DNA of 8,987 nucleotides from positions 1-8,987 of the forward strand of contig JAJFJE010000267.1 in the NCBI GenBank assembly GCA_021774355.1, read 5' to 3'. Of the stretch, positions 1 to 7,322 are shown in pieces. How positions within the stretch are numbered: the first letter of the stretch is position 1; each line of letters opens with the position of its first letter. The notes under the pieces are model-generated. The model saw nothing but the letters and a program-made list of their open reading frames with translations. It did not search any database and was not told the origin of the DNA. A program made the translations under genes and the position numbers. Source of the DNA: Alphaproteobacteria bacterium (lineage in GTDB: Bacteria; Pseudomonadota; Alphaproteobacteria; Zavarziniales; Zavarziniaceae).

Positions 1-1
1 C

Positions 2-580
2 GCGCAAAGGCCCCAGGCGGTGCGGGACGTCGACGAGATGCAGGTCCTGGTCGAGGACGCCCTGACCTTCGCCAAGGCGAGCTTTGCCGGCCGCGCCGCG
101 GACCCGGTCGATTTTGCCGCCCTGGTCCGCCGGGAATGCGACGAGCGCCAGGCGGCGGGCGCCCCGGTCACCCTGGACCTGGACACCGGCCCGGCGACGG
201 TGCGTGGCAGCGCCCCCGCCCTGGCCCGGATGGTGGCGAACCTGATCGACAATGCGGTGCTTTACGGCGGCCGCGCCGAGGTTGCCCTGGCGGTCCGCGA
301 CGGCATGGCCGAACTGGTGGTGGACGACCGCGGGCCGGGCATACCGGAAGCGGAACGGGCGGCCATGCTGGAGCCGTTCCGGCGCCTGGAAGGTTCGCGC
401 AGTCGCGATCACGGCGGCAGCGGCCTGGGTCTGGCCATCGCCCAGGCGGTGGCCCAGGGCATGGGCGGGCGGATCGCCATCGCCGACCGGGCAGGCGGCG
501 GCGCCCGCTTTACGGTTGTGTTGCCCCTGGCAGCCCCCGACCCGGCCCGGCCCGGCGGCCCTACCCGACCGCCACCCTGA
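2..580 (+). CDS. Sensor histidine kinase, C-terminal part (5' end outside window)
   Basis: The reading frame is open from the window edge to TGA at 578-580, giving 192 visible residues. It starts with the end of the dimerisation helix that follows the H-box (RDVDEMQVLVEDAL at about 20-61). The HATPase_c domain follows: N-box MVANLIDNA (about 230-256), G1 box VDDRGPGIP (about 320-346), F-box EPFRRLEG and G2 box GSGLGLAIA (about 416-443). This order and the short ATP lid fit the EnvZ/OmpR-partner class of membrane kinases, which autophosphorylate a histidine and pass the phosphate to a response regulator. The phosphoacceptor histidine, any HAMP domain, the sensor and the membrane segments lie upstream and cannot be seen, so the signal is unknown. 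No response regulator is in the window. It is probably the last gene of an upstream operon, with 65 nt to kdsD. The GTG at 20 is not a real start, because the frame continues upstream and a start there would remove the H-box. Confidence 0.9.
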   Translation, partial: AQRPQAVRDVDEMQVLVEDALTFAKASFAGRAADPVDFAALVRRECDERQAAGAPVTLDLDTGPATVRGSAPALARMVANLIDNAVLYGGRAEVALAVRDGMAELVVDDRGPGIPEAERAAMLEPFRRLEGSRSRDHGGSGLGLAIAQAVAQGMGGRIAIADRAGGGARFTVVLPLAAPDPARPGGPTRPPP

Positions 581-601
581 TCCCGGGTCCTCCAGGATCG
601 C

Positions 602-628
602 CGTCACGCTTGACGCCTGCCGAGCAGG
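602..628 (+). promoter_or_regulatory. Two small adjacent hairpins in the gap before kdsD
   Basis: CGTCA (602-606) pairs with TGACG (611-615) around a 4-nt loop. Immediately after it, CCTGC (616-620) pairs with GCAGG (624-628) around a 3-nt loop. The second stem overlaps the purine-rich stretch AGGGG (626-630) upstream of the kdsD start, so it could affect ribosome access or mark the end of the kinase transcript. There is no T-tract, and 5-bp stems arise easily in GC-rich DNA. The role is inference. Confidence 0.2.
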
Positions 629-645
629 GGTGAAAGAAATGCGCG

Positions 646-1653
646 ATGAAGAATGTGGTCACGCCCAGTGCCGAACAACAGCCGTCGCGACGCGCCATCG
701 AGTCGCTGATCCGGACCTTCGACAATTTTGCCGAGAGCATTGCCGCGGTCCGCGCCGAGATCGAGGACCGGGCGCTGGGCGGCCAGGTCACCGCCGCGGC
801 CCGCGCGGTTCTCGCCTGCAAAGGCCGCTTGATCGTGGTCGGCGTCGGCAAGAGCGGTCATATCGGGCGCAAGCTGGCGGCAACCTTTGCCTCGACCGGG
901 ACGCCTGCCTATTTCGTCCACCCCACCGAGGCAAGCCACGGCGATCTGGGCATGATCGGCCGCGACGACCTGATCCTCGCCCTGTCGTGGTCGGGCGAGA
1001 CCGCCGAACTGGCCAATCTGCTGGTCTATGCCAAGCGCTTCGCGCTGCCGATCCTGGCCATCACCTCGGGGGCCACCTCGGCGCTGGCGCGCACCGCCGA
1101 TGTCACCCTGCTGCTGCCCAAGGTCGCCGAGGCCTGCCCCAACGGGCTGGCGCCGACCACCTCGACCCTGCTGCAACTGGCGATCGGCGACGCCCTGGCG
1201 ATCGCCGTGCTCAAGGCCCGCGGCTTCTCTGCGGTTGATTTCCGGGTGTTCCACCCGGGCGGCAAGCTGGGCGCCCAGCTCACCGTGGTGCGCGAGATCA
1301 TGCACCAGGGCGAGCGCATCCCTTTGTTGCCCCTGGGCACGGCAATGGCCGATGCGGTGGTCGACATGTCGGCCCACGGCTTCGGGGTGGTGGGCATCGT
1401 CGACGATGCCGGGCTGCTGGTCGGCGTGGTCACCGATGGCGATCTGCGCCGCCACATGTCGTCGGACCTGCTGGACAAGCGGGTCGACCAGGTGATGACC
1501 CGTAACCCCAAGATGATCGCCGGCGACATGATCGCGGGTGAAGCCCTGGACCTGATGCAGGGCAACCAGATCAGCGTCCTGTTCGTCACCGAAGAACGGC
1601 GGCCCGTCGGAATCGTCCACATCCAGGATCTCCTGCGCATCGGCGTCGCGTGA
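646..1653 (+). CDS. kdsD: Arabinose-5-phosphate isomerase (SIS + two CBS domains)
   Basis: This 335-residue cytoplasmic enzyme interconverts D-ribulose-5-phosphate and D-arabinose-5-phosphate, the first committed step to Kdo. The N-terminal SIS domain (about 45-180) carries GVGKSGHIG (66-74), HPTEASHGDLG (92-102) and SWSGETAEL (114-122). A linker holds FHPGGKLG (202-209). Two CBS domains follow (about 217-275 and 282-333). The residues matching the E. coli KdsD catalytic set K59/E111/E152/H193, as I recall them, are K69, E121, E162 and H203, all shifted by exactly +10. Length matches the family (E. coli about 328). ATG 646 is the first start after an in-frame stop at 631; the ribosome site is weak (GAAAG at 632-636). 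kdsA begins 10 nt downstream. The GutQ paralogue has the same architecture, but the adjacent kdsA favours the LPS-dedicated enzyme. Confidence 0.95.
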   Translation: MKNVVTPSAEQQPSRRAIESLIRTFDNFAESIAAVRAEIEDRALGGQVTAAARAVLACKGRLIVVGVGKSGHIGRKLAATFASTGTPAYFVHPTEASHGDLGMIGRDDLILALSWSGETAELANLLVYAKRFALPILAITSGATSALARTADVTLLLPKVAEACPNGLAPTTSTLLQLAIGDALAIAVLKARGFSAVDFRVFHPGGKLGAQLTVVREIMHQGERIPLLPLGTAMADAVVDMSAHGFGVVGIVDDAGLLVGVVTDGDLRRHMSSDLLDKRVDQVMTRNPKMIAGDMIAGEALDLMQGNQISVLFVTEERRPVGIVHIQDLLRIGVA

Positions 1654-1663
1654 AAGTCCAGCC

Positions 1664-2521
1664 ATGACCCCTGCCCCGTCCAGCCACGCGGTGACCGCCG
1701 GCGCGGTGACCTTTGCCAATGACCGGCCTTTGGTGCTGATTTCCGGACCGTGCCAGATCGAAAGCCGCGATCACGCCCTGCGCACCGCCGAGGTGCTGGC
1801 CGAGGCGGCGGCCAAGGCGGCCATGCCCTTCGTCTTCAAATCGTCCTACGACAAGGCCAACCGCACGTCCCTGACGGGGGCCCGGGGCATCGGCCTCGAG
1901 GCCGGCCTGGAGATATTGGCGGAAATCCGCGAGCGGCTGGGCTGCCCGGTGCTGACCGACATTCACGACATCGCGCAGGCCAAACGGGCCGGCGAGGTGG
2001 TCGACATCATTCAGATTCCCGCCTTCCTGTGCCGCCAGACCGATCTCCTGCTGGCCGCCGGCGCCACCGGCAAGGTGGTCAATGTCAAGAAGGGCCAGTT
2101 CCTGGCCCCCTGGGACATGGCCAATGTGGCGGATAAGATCGCCTCGACCGGCAACCGCAACATCCTGCTGTGCGAACGCGGCACATCCTTTGGCTATGGC
2201 GCCCTGATCAGCGATTTCCGCGGCCTGCCGGTGATGGCCGAGACCGGCTATCCGGTGGTCTTCGACGCCACCCATTCGGTGCAGGAGCCGGGCGGCCGCG
2301 GCACCTCGTCCGGCGGCAAGCGGGCCTTTGCCCCGGCCCTGGCCCGGGCCGCGGTCGCGGTCGGCTGCGCCGCGGTCTTCGCCGAGGCCCATGACGATCC
2401 CGACCACGCCCCATCGGATGGCCCCAACATGTTGCCCCTGTCGTGGATTCCCGGCTTCCTCGCCGACCTCAAGGCGCTGGACGCGATTGCCAAGGCGCGG
2501 CACCTGACCGCCGCCTATTGA
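1664..2521 (+). CDS. kdsA: 3-deoxy-8-phosphooctulonate synthase (Kdo-8-P synthase), metal-dependent type
   Basis: This 285-residue cytosolic aldolase condenses phosphoenolpyruvate with arabinose-5-phosphate, the product of KdsD next door, to Kdo-8-phosphate. It is a single TIM-barrel DAHP-synthase-like domain. Visible motifs are SGPCQIES (27-34), FKSSYDKANRTS, IQIPAFLCRQTDLL, VNVKKGQF, DATHSVQ and EAHDDPDHAPSDGP. E. coli KdsA has Asn in the N-terminal motif (GMNVLES) and needs no metal. Here the position is Cys30, and the other metal ligands of the Aquifex-type enzyme are present as H204, E241 and D252. Their spacings (174, 37 and 11 residues) equal those of Aquifex C11/H185/E222/D233 as I recall them, so this should be a metal-dependent (class II) enzyme. 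Start ATG 1664 lies 10 nt after the kdsD stop with no strong ribosome site, which suggests translational coupling. Confidence 0.96.
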   Translation: MTPAPSSHAVTAGAVTFANDRPLVLISGPCQIESRDHALRTAEVLAEAAAKAAMPFVFKSSYDKANRTSLTGARGIGLEAGLEILAEIRERLGCPVLTDIHDIAQAKRAGEVVDIIQIPAFLCRQTDLLLAAGATGKVVNVKKGQFLAPWDMANVADKIASTGNRNILLCERGTSFGYGALISDFRGLPVMAETGYPVVFDATHSVQEPGGRGTSSGGKRAFAPALARAAVAVGCAAVFAEAHDDPDHAPSDGPNMLPLSWIPGFLADLKALDAIAKARHLTAAY

Positions 2522-2530
2522 GCGCGCCCC

Positions 2531-3547
2531 ATGGCTGTTCCCGCCGCCCCCCTGGCCTGCGCCATCATCCCGGTTCCGTCCCCTGACCCGGCCGTCGTGC
2601 CGTGGTTCGCCCGGGCCGTCCTGGCCGCCCGGCGGGCGCCGTCGATCGGTGCCATCCTGGTGGTGACCGCCGACCGGGGCGCGGCGCGGGTCGCGGCCGA
2701 TTACGGCGCCCAGGTGGCGATCGCCGACGGCGACAGTGCCGCCCTGGTCGGCCACGGCCTGGCCCAGATGGCCGCGGTGCCCGACTGCCTGGCGATCCTG
2801 CAGGCAGGCGCGCCGGGCGCCACCCCCGCCCAGATCGAGGCCTGTGTCGCGGCCCTCGGCCAGGGCGCCGCCTCCGCCCTGTCGCTGCTGCCCGAAGCAG
2901 CCCGGCGCTGGACCCTGGGGGCCGACCGCCTGGCCCGGCCGGCACCGGGCCCTGCCCTGTGGTGCGAGAACCCGGCCGTGGCTGCGGTGCGCACCGCGGC
3001 TTTCCATGCGGGCGGCGGCCTGGTGGCCGAACCGGTGATCGGGGTGCCCTGGATAGCGGCCGCGCCGGCGGCAGCCGTGGTACCGCCCGGCCTGCGCGCG
3101 CTGGTGATGGATTTCGACGGGGTGCTGAGCGACGACCTTGTCCATGTCGACCAGAACGGCATCGAAACCGTGTCGTGCAGCCGGGGCGACGGCCTGGGCG
3201 TGGGGCTGTTGCAGAAGGCCGGCTTCGCCCTGCTGATCCTGTCCAAGGAGCCCAATCCGGTGGTCTCGGCCCGGGGCCGCAAGCTGAAGCTCGAGGTCCG
3301 CCAGGGCATCGACGACAAGCGCCCGGAACTGGAACGCTGGGCCGCGGAAAACCGCCTGACCCTCGACCAGGTCGCCTATATGGGCAACGACATCAACGAT
3401 CTGGGCTGCCTGGCCGCGGTCGGCTGGCCGGTTGCGCCGGGCGATGCCCATCCCGCGGTCAAGCGGGTGGTGGCCCATGTCACCGATTCGGTCGGCGGCC
3501 GCGGCGCCGTGCGCGAAATCGCCGAACTGCTGCTGGGGCTGGCCTGA
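2531..3547 (+). CDS. Fusion of degenerate CMP-sugar synthetase-like domain and HAD (KdsC-like) phosphatase
   Basis: The protein has 338 residues in two parts. Residues about 190-338 are a HAD phosphatase of the KdsC/YrbI type with all catalytic motifs: nucleophile D194 and acid/base D196 (MDFDGVLSDD), S238 in ILSKE, K263 in DDK, and D287/D290 in GNDIND. The stretch with VAYMGND and GGRGAVREIAE resembles the HAD tail of fused acylneuraminate cytidylyltransferases, including animal CMAS. Residues about 8-185 resemble the cytidylyltransferase half (AIIP at 11-14, a VVTAD strand, ADYGAQV, ILQ at 89-91). However, the R/K nucleotide motif after AIIP, the QPTSP motif, the R-NGA motif and the metal-binding DID near the domain end are not recognisable. 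From context after kdsD-kdsA, I infer that it removes phosphate from Kdo-8-P, the KdsC step. A separate KdsB would then make CMP-Kdo. It starts 9 nt after kdsA and overlaps folP by one base (TGATG). Confidence 0.8.
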   Translation: MAVPAAPLACAIIPVPSPDPAVVPWFARAVLAARRAPSIGAILVVTADRGAARVAADYGAQVAIADGDSAALVGHGLAQMAAVPDCLAILQAGAPGATPAQIEACVAALGQGAASALSLLPEAARRWTLGADRLARPAPGPALWCENPAVAAVRTAAFHAGGGLVAEPVIGVPWIAAAPAAAVVPPGLRALVMDFDGVLSDDLVHVDQNGIETVSCSRGDGLGVGLLQKAGFALLILSKEPNPVVSARGRKLKLEVRQGIDDKRPELERWAAENRLTLDQVAYMGNDINDLGCLAAVGWPVAPGDAHPAVKRVVAHVTDSVGGRGAVREIAELLLGLA

Positions 3548-4578
3548 TGGCGGCGTTCCAGGCGCCGGCGGGGCTGGTCCACGGCGCCGACGCCGCCCGC
3601 CTGGTCGACGCCGGCCTGGCCCGGCCGCTGGCCCCGGGGGTCGCCTATACGGCGGTCGAGGAGATCGCCGTCGCCCATGGCCAGACCACGCGCCGGCGCC
3701 TGGCGCTCGACGCCGTGCCGGCCTTCGCCACTGACAGCGATCCCCTGGAAGCCCTTGGCCTGGCCACCGACCGGCCGCTGGTCATGGGGATCGTCAATGC
3801 CACCCCCGACAGCTTCTCCGACGGCGGCCGGCACCTGGGCGCCGGCGGCTTCACCGCCATTGCCCGGATGGTCGCGGACGGTGCCGATATCATCGACATC
3901 GGCGGTGAATCGACCCGTCCCGGTGCCGCCGAGGTCTCGCCCGCCGCAGAAATCGACCGGGTGTGCCCGCTGGTCGAGGCGGCCGCCGGCCTGGGCGTCG
4001 CCGTCTCGATCGATACCCGCAAGGCAGCGGTCATGAGCGCTGCCCTGGCGGCCGGGGCGGCAATCGTCAACGACGTCAGCGCCGCCGCTTTCGATCGCGA
4101 CACCATCCCGCTGCTGGCGGGCGAAACCTGCCCGCTGGTGCTGATGCACGCCCGCGGCACGCCGGCGACCATGCAGGACGACCCGCGCTATGACGATGTT
4201 GCACGCGACGTGACGGCGGAACTGGCGGAACGGATCGCCGCCTGCGCCGCCGGCGGCATCGCGGTCGCGCGCCTGATCGTCGATCCCGGGATCGGCTTTG
4301 CCAAGACGGCGGCCCATAATGTCGCCCTGCTCGACGATCTGGCCCTGCTTCACGCCCTGCGCCGCCCTCTGCTGCTGGGGGTCAGCCGGAAATCCTTCAT
4401 CGGCCTCCTGTCGGGCAATGCCCCCGTCGACCGGCGCCTGGCCGGGTCGCTGGCCGCGGCGCTGGCCGGGCTCGACCGCGGCGTGCGGATCCTGCGTGTC
4501 CATGACGTGGCCGAAACGGTCCAGGCTCTTCGCCTCTGGCAGGCGATCCGCTGCTCGTGCCAGACTGTCGCCGGATGA
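3547..4578 (+). CDS. folP: Dihydropteroate synthase
   Basis: This 343-residue cytosolic enzyme joins p-aminobenzoate to 6-hydroxymethyl-dihydropterin pyrophosphate in folate synthesis and is the sulfonamide target. The TIM barrel begins near residue 76. Signature motifs are GIVNATPDSFSDGG (81-94), DIGGESTRPGA (117-127), SIDTRK (154-159), IVNDVS (N175, D176), VDPGIGFAKT (D246, K253), GVSRKSF (K282) and RVHD (317-320). The two loops where Sul-type insertions or point changes give sulfonamide resistance are intact, including the STRPG proline, so it looks drug-sensitive. About 75 residues precede the barrel and make the protein longer than E. coli FolP (282). Similar extensions occur in alphaproteobacterial FolP. 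The start ATG 3547 overlaps the preceding TGA. The frame is open much further upstream, but that part runs out of frame through the preceding gene and is not coding. Confidence 0.95.
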   Translation: MAAFQAPAGLVHGADAARLVDAGLARPLAPGVAYTAVEEIAVAHGQTTRRRLALDAVPAFATDSDPLEALGLATDRPLVMGIVNATPDSFSDGGRHLGAGGFTAIARMVADGADIIDIGGESTRPGAAEVSPAAEIDRVCPLVEAAAGLGVAVSIDTRKAAVMSAALAAGAAIVNDVSAAAFDRDTIPLLAGETCPLVLMHARGTPATMQDDPRYDDVARDVTAELAERIAACAAGGIAVARLIVDPGIGFAKTAAHNVALLDDLALLHALRRPLLLGVSRKSFIGLLSGNAPVDRRLAGSLAAALAGLDRGVRILRVHDVAETVQALRLWQAIRCSCQTVAG

Positions 4579-4584
4579 CACATT

Positions 4585-4589
4585 GAGGA
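4585..4589 (+). promoter_or_regulatory. Ribosome binding site that fixes the TTG start of glmM
   Basis: GAGGA stands 8 nt before TTG 4598. No ATG or GTG in frame lies between the last in-frame codons of folP and the conserved FFGTDGIRG motif, so this site is the main support for a TTG start. Confidence 0.6.
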
Positions 4590-4597
4590 CGTTCGGG

Positions 4598-5941
4598 TTG
4601 CGCAAGTTCTTCGGCACCGATGGGATCAGGGGCACGGCGAACACGCCGCCCATGACGGCGGACCTGGCGCTGAAGGTCGGCGCCGCCGCCGGCCGCCTGT
4701 TCACCCAGGGGGCCCATCGCCACCGGGTGGTAATCGGCAAGGATACCCGCCTGTCCGGCTATATGATCGAGGCGGCCCTGCAGGCCGGCTTCGTCTCGGT
4801 GGGCATGGACGTGATGCTGGTCGGGCCCATGCCGGCCCCGGCCATCGCCATGCTGACCCGTTCCCTGCGCGCCGATCTCGGGGTCATGATCTCGGCCTCC
4901 CACAACCCCTTCGGCGACAACGGCATCAAGCTGTTCGGGCCGGACGGCTTCAAGCTGTCGGACGAGGCCGAACTGAAGATCGAACGGCTGATCGAGAGCA
5001 ATGACGTCCCCCTGGCCGCGCCGGCGGCCCTGGGCCGGGCCCAGCGGATCGACGATGCCGCCGGCCGCTATGTCGAGTTCGCCAAGGCGACCCTGCCCCG
5101 GGGACTGCGCCTGGACGGGCTGAAGGTGGTCGTCGATTGCGCCCATGGCGCGGCCTACAAGACCGCCCCGGCGGTGCTCTGGGAACTGGGCGCCGAAGTC
5201 GTTGCCATGGGCAATGCGCCGGACGGCTTCAACATCAACCACGAATGCGGCTCGACCCATCCCGAGGCCCTGCAACGGGCCGTGCTCGGCCATGGCGCCC
5301 GGCTGGGGATCGCGCTGGACGGCGACGCCGACCGCCTGATCCTGGTCGACGAGGCGGGGCAACTGGTCGATGGCGACCAGCTGATGGCGGTGGTCGCCGA
5401 GCACTTCCTGGGCACCGGGCAGTTGCGCGGCGGCGGCGTGGTGGCGACCGTGATGTCCAATCTGGGGCTGGAGCGCCATCTCGCGGCACTCGGCCTGACC
5501 ATGCCGCGCACCCCGGTGGGCGACCGCTATGTGGTCGAGCATATGCGCCAGCACGGCTTCAATGTCGGCGGCGAGCAGTCGGGCCACATCGTGCTGTCCG
5601 ATTTCACCACCACCGGCGATGGTCTGGTCGCCGCCCTGCAGGTGCTGGCCATGATCGTCGAGACCGGGCGGGCGGCCAGCGAGGTGTGCCGCCGCTTCGC
5701 CCCCCTGCCCCAGTTGTTGCGCAACGTCCGCTTTGCCGCCGGGACCCGCCCGCCGCTGGACGACGCCGGGGTCAAGGCGGCGATCGCCGCCGTGGGCGCG
5801 CGGCTGAACGGCCATGGCCGCCTGCTGATCCGCAAATCCGGGACCGAACCCCTGATCCGGGTGATGGCCGAGGCGGAGGACCAGGGGATGGTCGAAGCCG
5901 CCGTCGCCGAGGTCGTGACCGCCCTGGAGCGCTGCCAGTGA
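4598..5941 (+). CDS. glmM: Phosphoglucosamine mutase
   Basis: This 447-residue cytosolic enzyme converts glucosamine-6-phosphate to glucosamine-1-phosphate, feeding UDP-GlcNAc for peptidoglycan and lipid A. It is an alpha-D-phosphohexomutase with all four domains. KFFGTDGIRGTAN sits at the N-terminus. The phosphoserine loop is ISASHNPFGDNG, with S101 (E. coli S102). The Mg-binding loop DGDADR is at D241/D243/D245. The sugar-binding GEQSGH is near 324-329. The phosphate-binding loop RKSGTEPLIRVM starts at R412. Length is as expected (about 445). The start is taken as TTG 4598, because the N-terminus then aligns with the family M-x-KFFGTDG pattern and a GAGGA site stands 8 nt upstream. It lies 19 nt after folP and overlaps thiD by 4 nt. 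FolP-GlmM adjacency is common in proteobacteria. S101 would need phosphorylation for activity, as in the family. Confidence 0.96.
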   Translation: MRKFFGTDGIRGTANTPPMTADLALKVGAAAGRLFTQGAHRHRVVIGKDTRLSGYMIEAALQAGFVSVGMDVMLVGPMPAPAIAMLTRSLRADLGVMISASHNPFGDNGIKLFGPDGFKLSDEAELKIERLIESNDVPLAAPAALGRAQRIDDAAGRYVEFAKATLPRGLRLDGLKVVVDCAHGAAYKTAPAVLWELGAEVVAMGNAPDGFNINHECGSTHPEALQRAVLGHGARLGIALDGDADRLILVDEAGQLVDGDQLMAVVAEHFLGTGQLRGGGVVATVMSNLGLERHLAALGLTMPRTPVGDRYVVEHMRQHGFNVGGEQSGHIVLSDFTTTGDGLVAALQVLAMIVETGRAASEVCRRFAPLPQLLRNVRFAAGTRPPLDDAGVKAAIAAVGARLNGHGRLLIRKSGTEPLIRVMAEAEDQGMVEAAVAEVVTALERCQ

Positions 5942-6759
5942 CAGCCGACCGCCGCCTGCACGGCCGGGTGCTGATCGTCGCCGGCTCGGACAGCAGCGGC
6001 GGTGCCGGCATCCAGGCCGATCTCAAGACCGTGACCGCCCTGGGCGCCTATGGCATGACGGCGATCACCGCCCTGACCGTCCAGGATACCAGGGGCGTGC
6101 ACCGCATCGTCGGGGTGTCGCCGCCCGTGGTAACCGACCAGATGACAGCCTGTCTGGACGATATCGGCGCCGACGCGATCAAGACCGGGATGTTGCATTC
6201 CACGGCGGTGGTCAAGGCGGTGCTGGCGGGCCTCGACCATGCCCCCAAGGGGTGCCCCCTGGTGGTCGACCCGGTGATGGTCGCCAAGGGCGGCGCCAGC
6301 CTGCTCAAGGCCGACACCGTCGCGATCCTGAAGACCCGGCTGATCCCCCGGGCCAGCGTGATCACGCCCAACCTGCCGGAGGCGGAAGCCCTGCTCGGCC
6401 GGCCCATCGGCGACCTCGGCGCCATGGAGGGGGCGGCACTCGCCCTGCGCGCTCTGGGCTGTGCCGCGGTGCTGCTGAAAGGCGGCCACCTGCCCGGCGA
6501 CCAGGTCTGGGACGTGCTGGCCGGCCCGGACGGCCTGCACCATTTCGACGACCCGCGGATCGTCACCCGCCACAGCCACGGCACCGGCTGCACCCTCGCC
6601 TCGGCCTTGGCTGCCGGACTTGCCCAGGGGCTGGACCTGGTCGCGGCGGTCACCCGGGCACGGGCCTATGTCCGCCGGGCCCTGCTCACCGCCCCCGGCT
6701 TCGGCCATGGCCACGGCCCGCTCAACCACGCCCATACCGTGGCCCCCTTCGAGGGTTGA
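5938..6759 (+). CDS. thiD: Hydroxymethylpyrimidine / phosphomethylpyrimidine kinase
   Basis: This 273-residue cytosolic ribokinase-fold enzyme phosphorylates 4-amino-5-hydroxymethyl-2-methylpyrimidine and then its monophosphate, supplying the pyrimidine half of thiamine. Visible motifs are AGSDSSGGAGIQADLKT (15-31), the substrate-binding and GAYGM region, DPVMVAKGG (111-119), TPNLPEAEALLG, LKGGH and the anion-hole/catalytic HSHGTGCTLASAL (H212-L224, with C218). Length is close to E. coli ThiD (266). The start is GTG 5938, whose last bases form the glmM stop (GTGA, a 4-nt overlap), giving tight translational coupling. The frame is open upstream inside glmM but has no domain content there. No THI-box riboswitch is visible in front of it, so thiamine control would have to act elsewhere or be absent. 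It is probably the last gene of the operon, because the next gene is on the other strand. Confidence 0.95.
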   Translation: MTADRRLHGRVLIVAGSDSSGGAGIQADLKTVTALGAYGMTAITALTVQDTRGVHRIVGVSPPVVTDQMTACLDDIGADAIKTGMLHSTAVVKAVLAGLDHAPKGCPLVVDPVMVAKGGASLLKADTVAILKTRLIPRASVITPNLPEAEALLGRPIGDLGAMEGAALALRALGCAAVLLKGGHLPGDQVWDVLAGPDGLHHFDDPRIVTRHSHGTGCTLASALAAGLAQGLDLVAAVTRARAYVRRALLTAPGFGHGHGPLNHAHTVAPFEG

Positions 6760-6778
6760 GGCCGGCGGCCCGGCGCCG

Positions 6779-7315
6779 CTACCTGCCCTTCTCGTATTCC
6801 AGATCCAGGTCCTCCATCTTGTTCAACAGCTTCGACACGTAGTGCAGCATGTGCCCCATGTCGGTGATCGAAAAATCGTCGGTCAACCGGTTGTAATATG
6901 CCGATATCCTGGGCAAGGCCCTCGCCTGCCACAATTGGCGCCCCGGCCCGGTGATGGTGATGAGACGCGAGCGTCGGTCGCGCCCGTCCGGCGCGACGGT
7001 CAGGTGGCCGTCATCGGCCATGCGCGCGATGATACCCGACAAGTTCTGCCGGCTGACCCGCAGATAGCGGGCCAGGTCGCCGACACTGATGCCGGCGGTC
7101 GCTTGCGCCTGGGACAGGGCGCCCAGAACAGCCCATTGCTGTGTCGTCAGCCCGACCGGTTCGACCGCGCGGGAGCCGGTCTTGTGGAGCATGTTGGCGC
7201 AGAGATAAAGACGAAAGAATAACCTGTTTGCCAATTCAAATTTGGTGACGTCGGAATAATTTTTCATTCCGGTCCCCGAAGACGAAACATCAACGTCGCC
7301 CGAATTCTCCGCCAT
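6779..7315 (-). CDS. MarR-family transcriptional regulator
   Basis: This 178-residue protein is a winged-helix DNA-binding dimer by family. The N-terminal dimerisation helix spans about 27-48. The helix-turn-helix is SVGDLARYLRVSRQNLSGIIARM (about 77-99). The wing, about 102-121, contains GRDRRSRLITIT, the D-x-R/R signature of MarR wings. C-terminal helices (about 127-172) complete the dimer interface. I chose ATG 7315 because AAGGATAAGGG lies 7 nt upstream. ATG 7267 (162 aa, behind GGGGA) is also possible. The longer frame from 7396 lacks a ribosome site. The stop is 19 nt from thiD, tail to tail, and the gene is divergent from alkB with a perfect palindrome between them. From that arrangement I infer control of alkB and of itself, with ligand-induced release. 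The ligand is unknown. C39 lies in helix 1; whether it senses redox cannot be said. Confidence 0.9.
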   Translation of the reverse strand: MAENSGDVDVSSSGTGMKNYSDVTKFELANRLFFRLYLCANMLHKTGSRAVEPVGLTTQQWAVLGALSQAQATAGISVGDLARYLRVSRQNLSGIIARMADDGHLTVAPDGRDRRSRLITITGPGRQLWQARALPRISAYYNRLTDDFSITDMGHMLHYVSKLLNKMEDLDLEYEKGR

Positions 7316-7322
7316 CCAACCG

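Noticed and set aside
610..638. TTGACG as a -35 box for a kdsD promoter
   Set aside because: A correctly spaced -10 would fall at about 633-638 (AAAGAA), which does not match and would sit on the ribosome site.
1586..3478. Long antisense open frame of 630 codons opposite kdsA and the HAD fusion, plus similar ones at 3376-4740 and 4397-5815
   Set aside because: They are antisense to well-supported genes, are rich in Gly/Arg/Gln/His with no recognisable domain, and are the usual by-product of GC-rich codon use.
3547..4578. FolP as a sulfonamide-resistance (Sul-type) enzyme
   Set aside because: The resistance-associated loops are of the ordinary chromosomal type, and the gene sits in a housekeeping operon.
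6763..6778. Hairpin CGGCG/CGCCG exactly in the gap between the thiD and marR stops, as a bidirectional terminator
   Set aside because: The stem is only 5 bp and no T-tract follows on either strand. It may be chance in GC-rich DNA.
6620..7222. 200-codon + strand open frame spanning the end of thiD and the marR gene
   Set aside because: It overlaps two clear genes in other frames and has no family resemblance.
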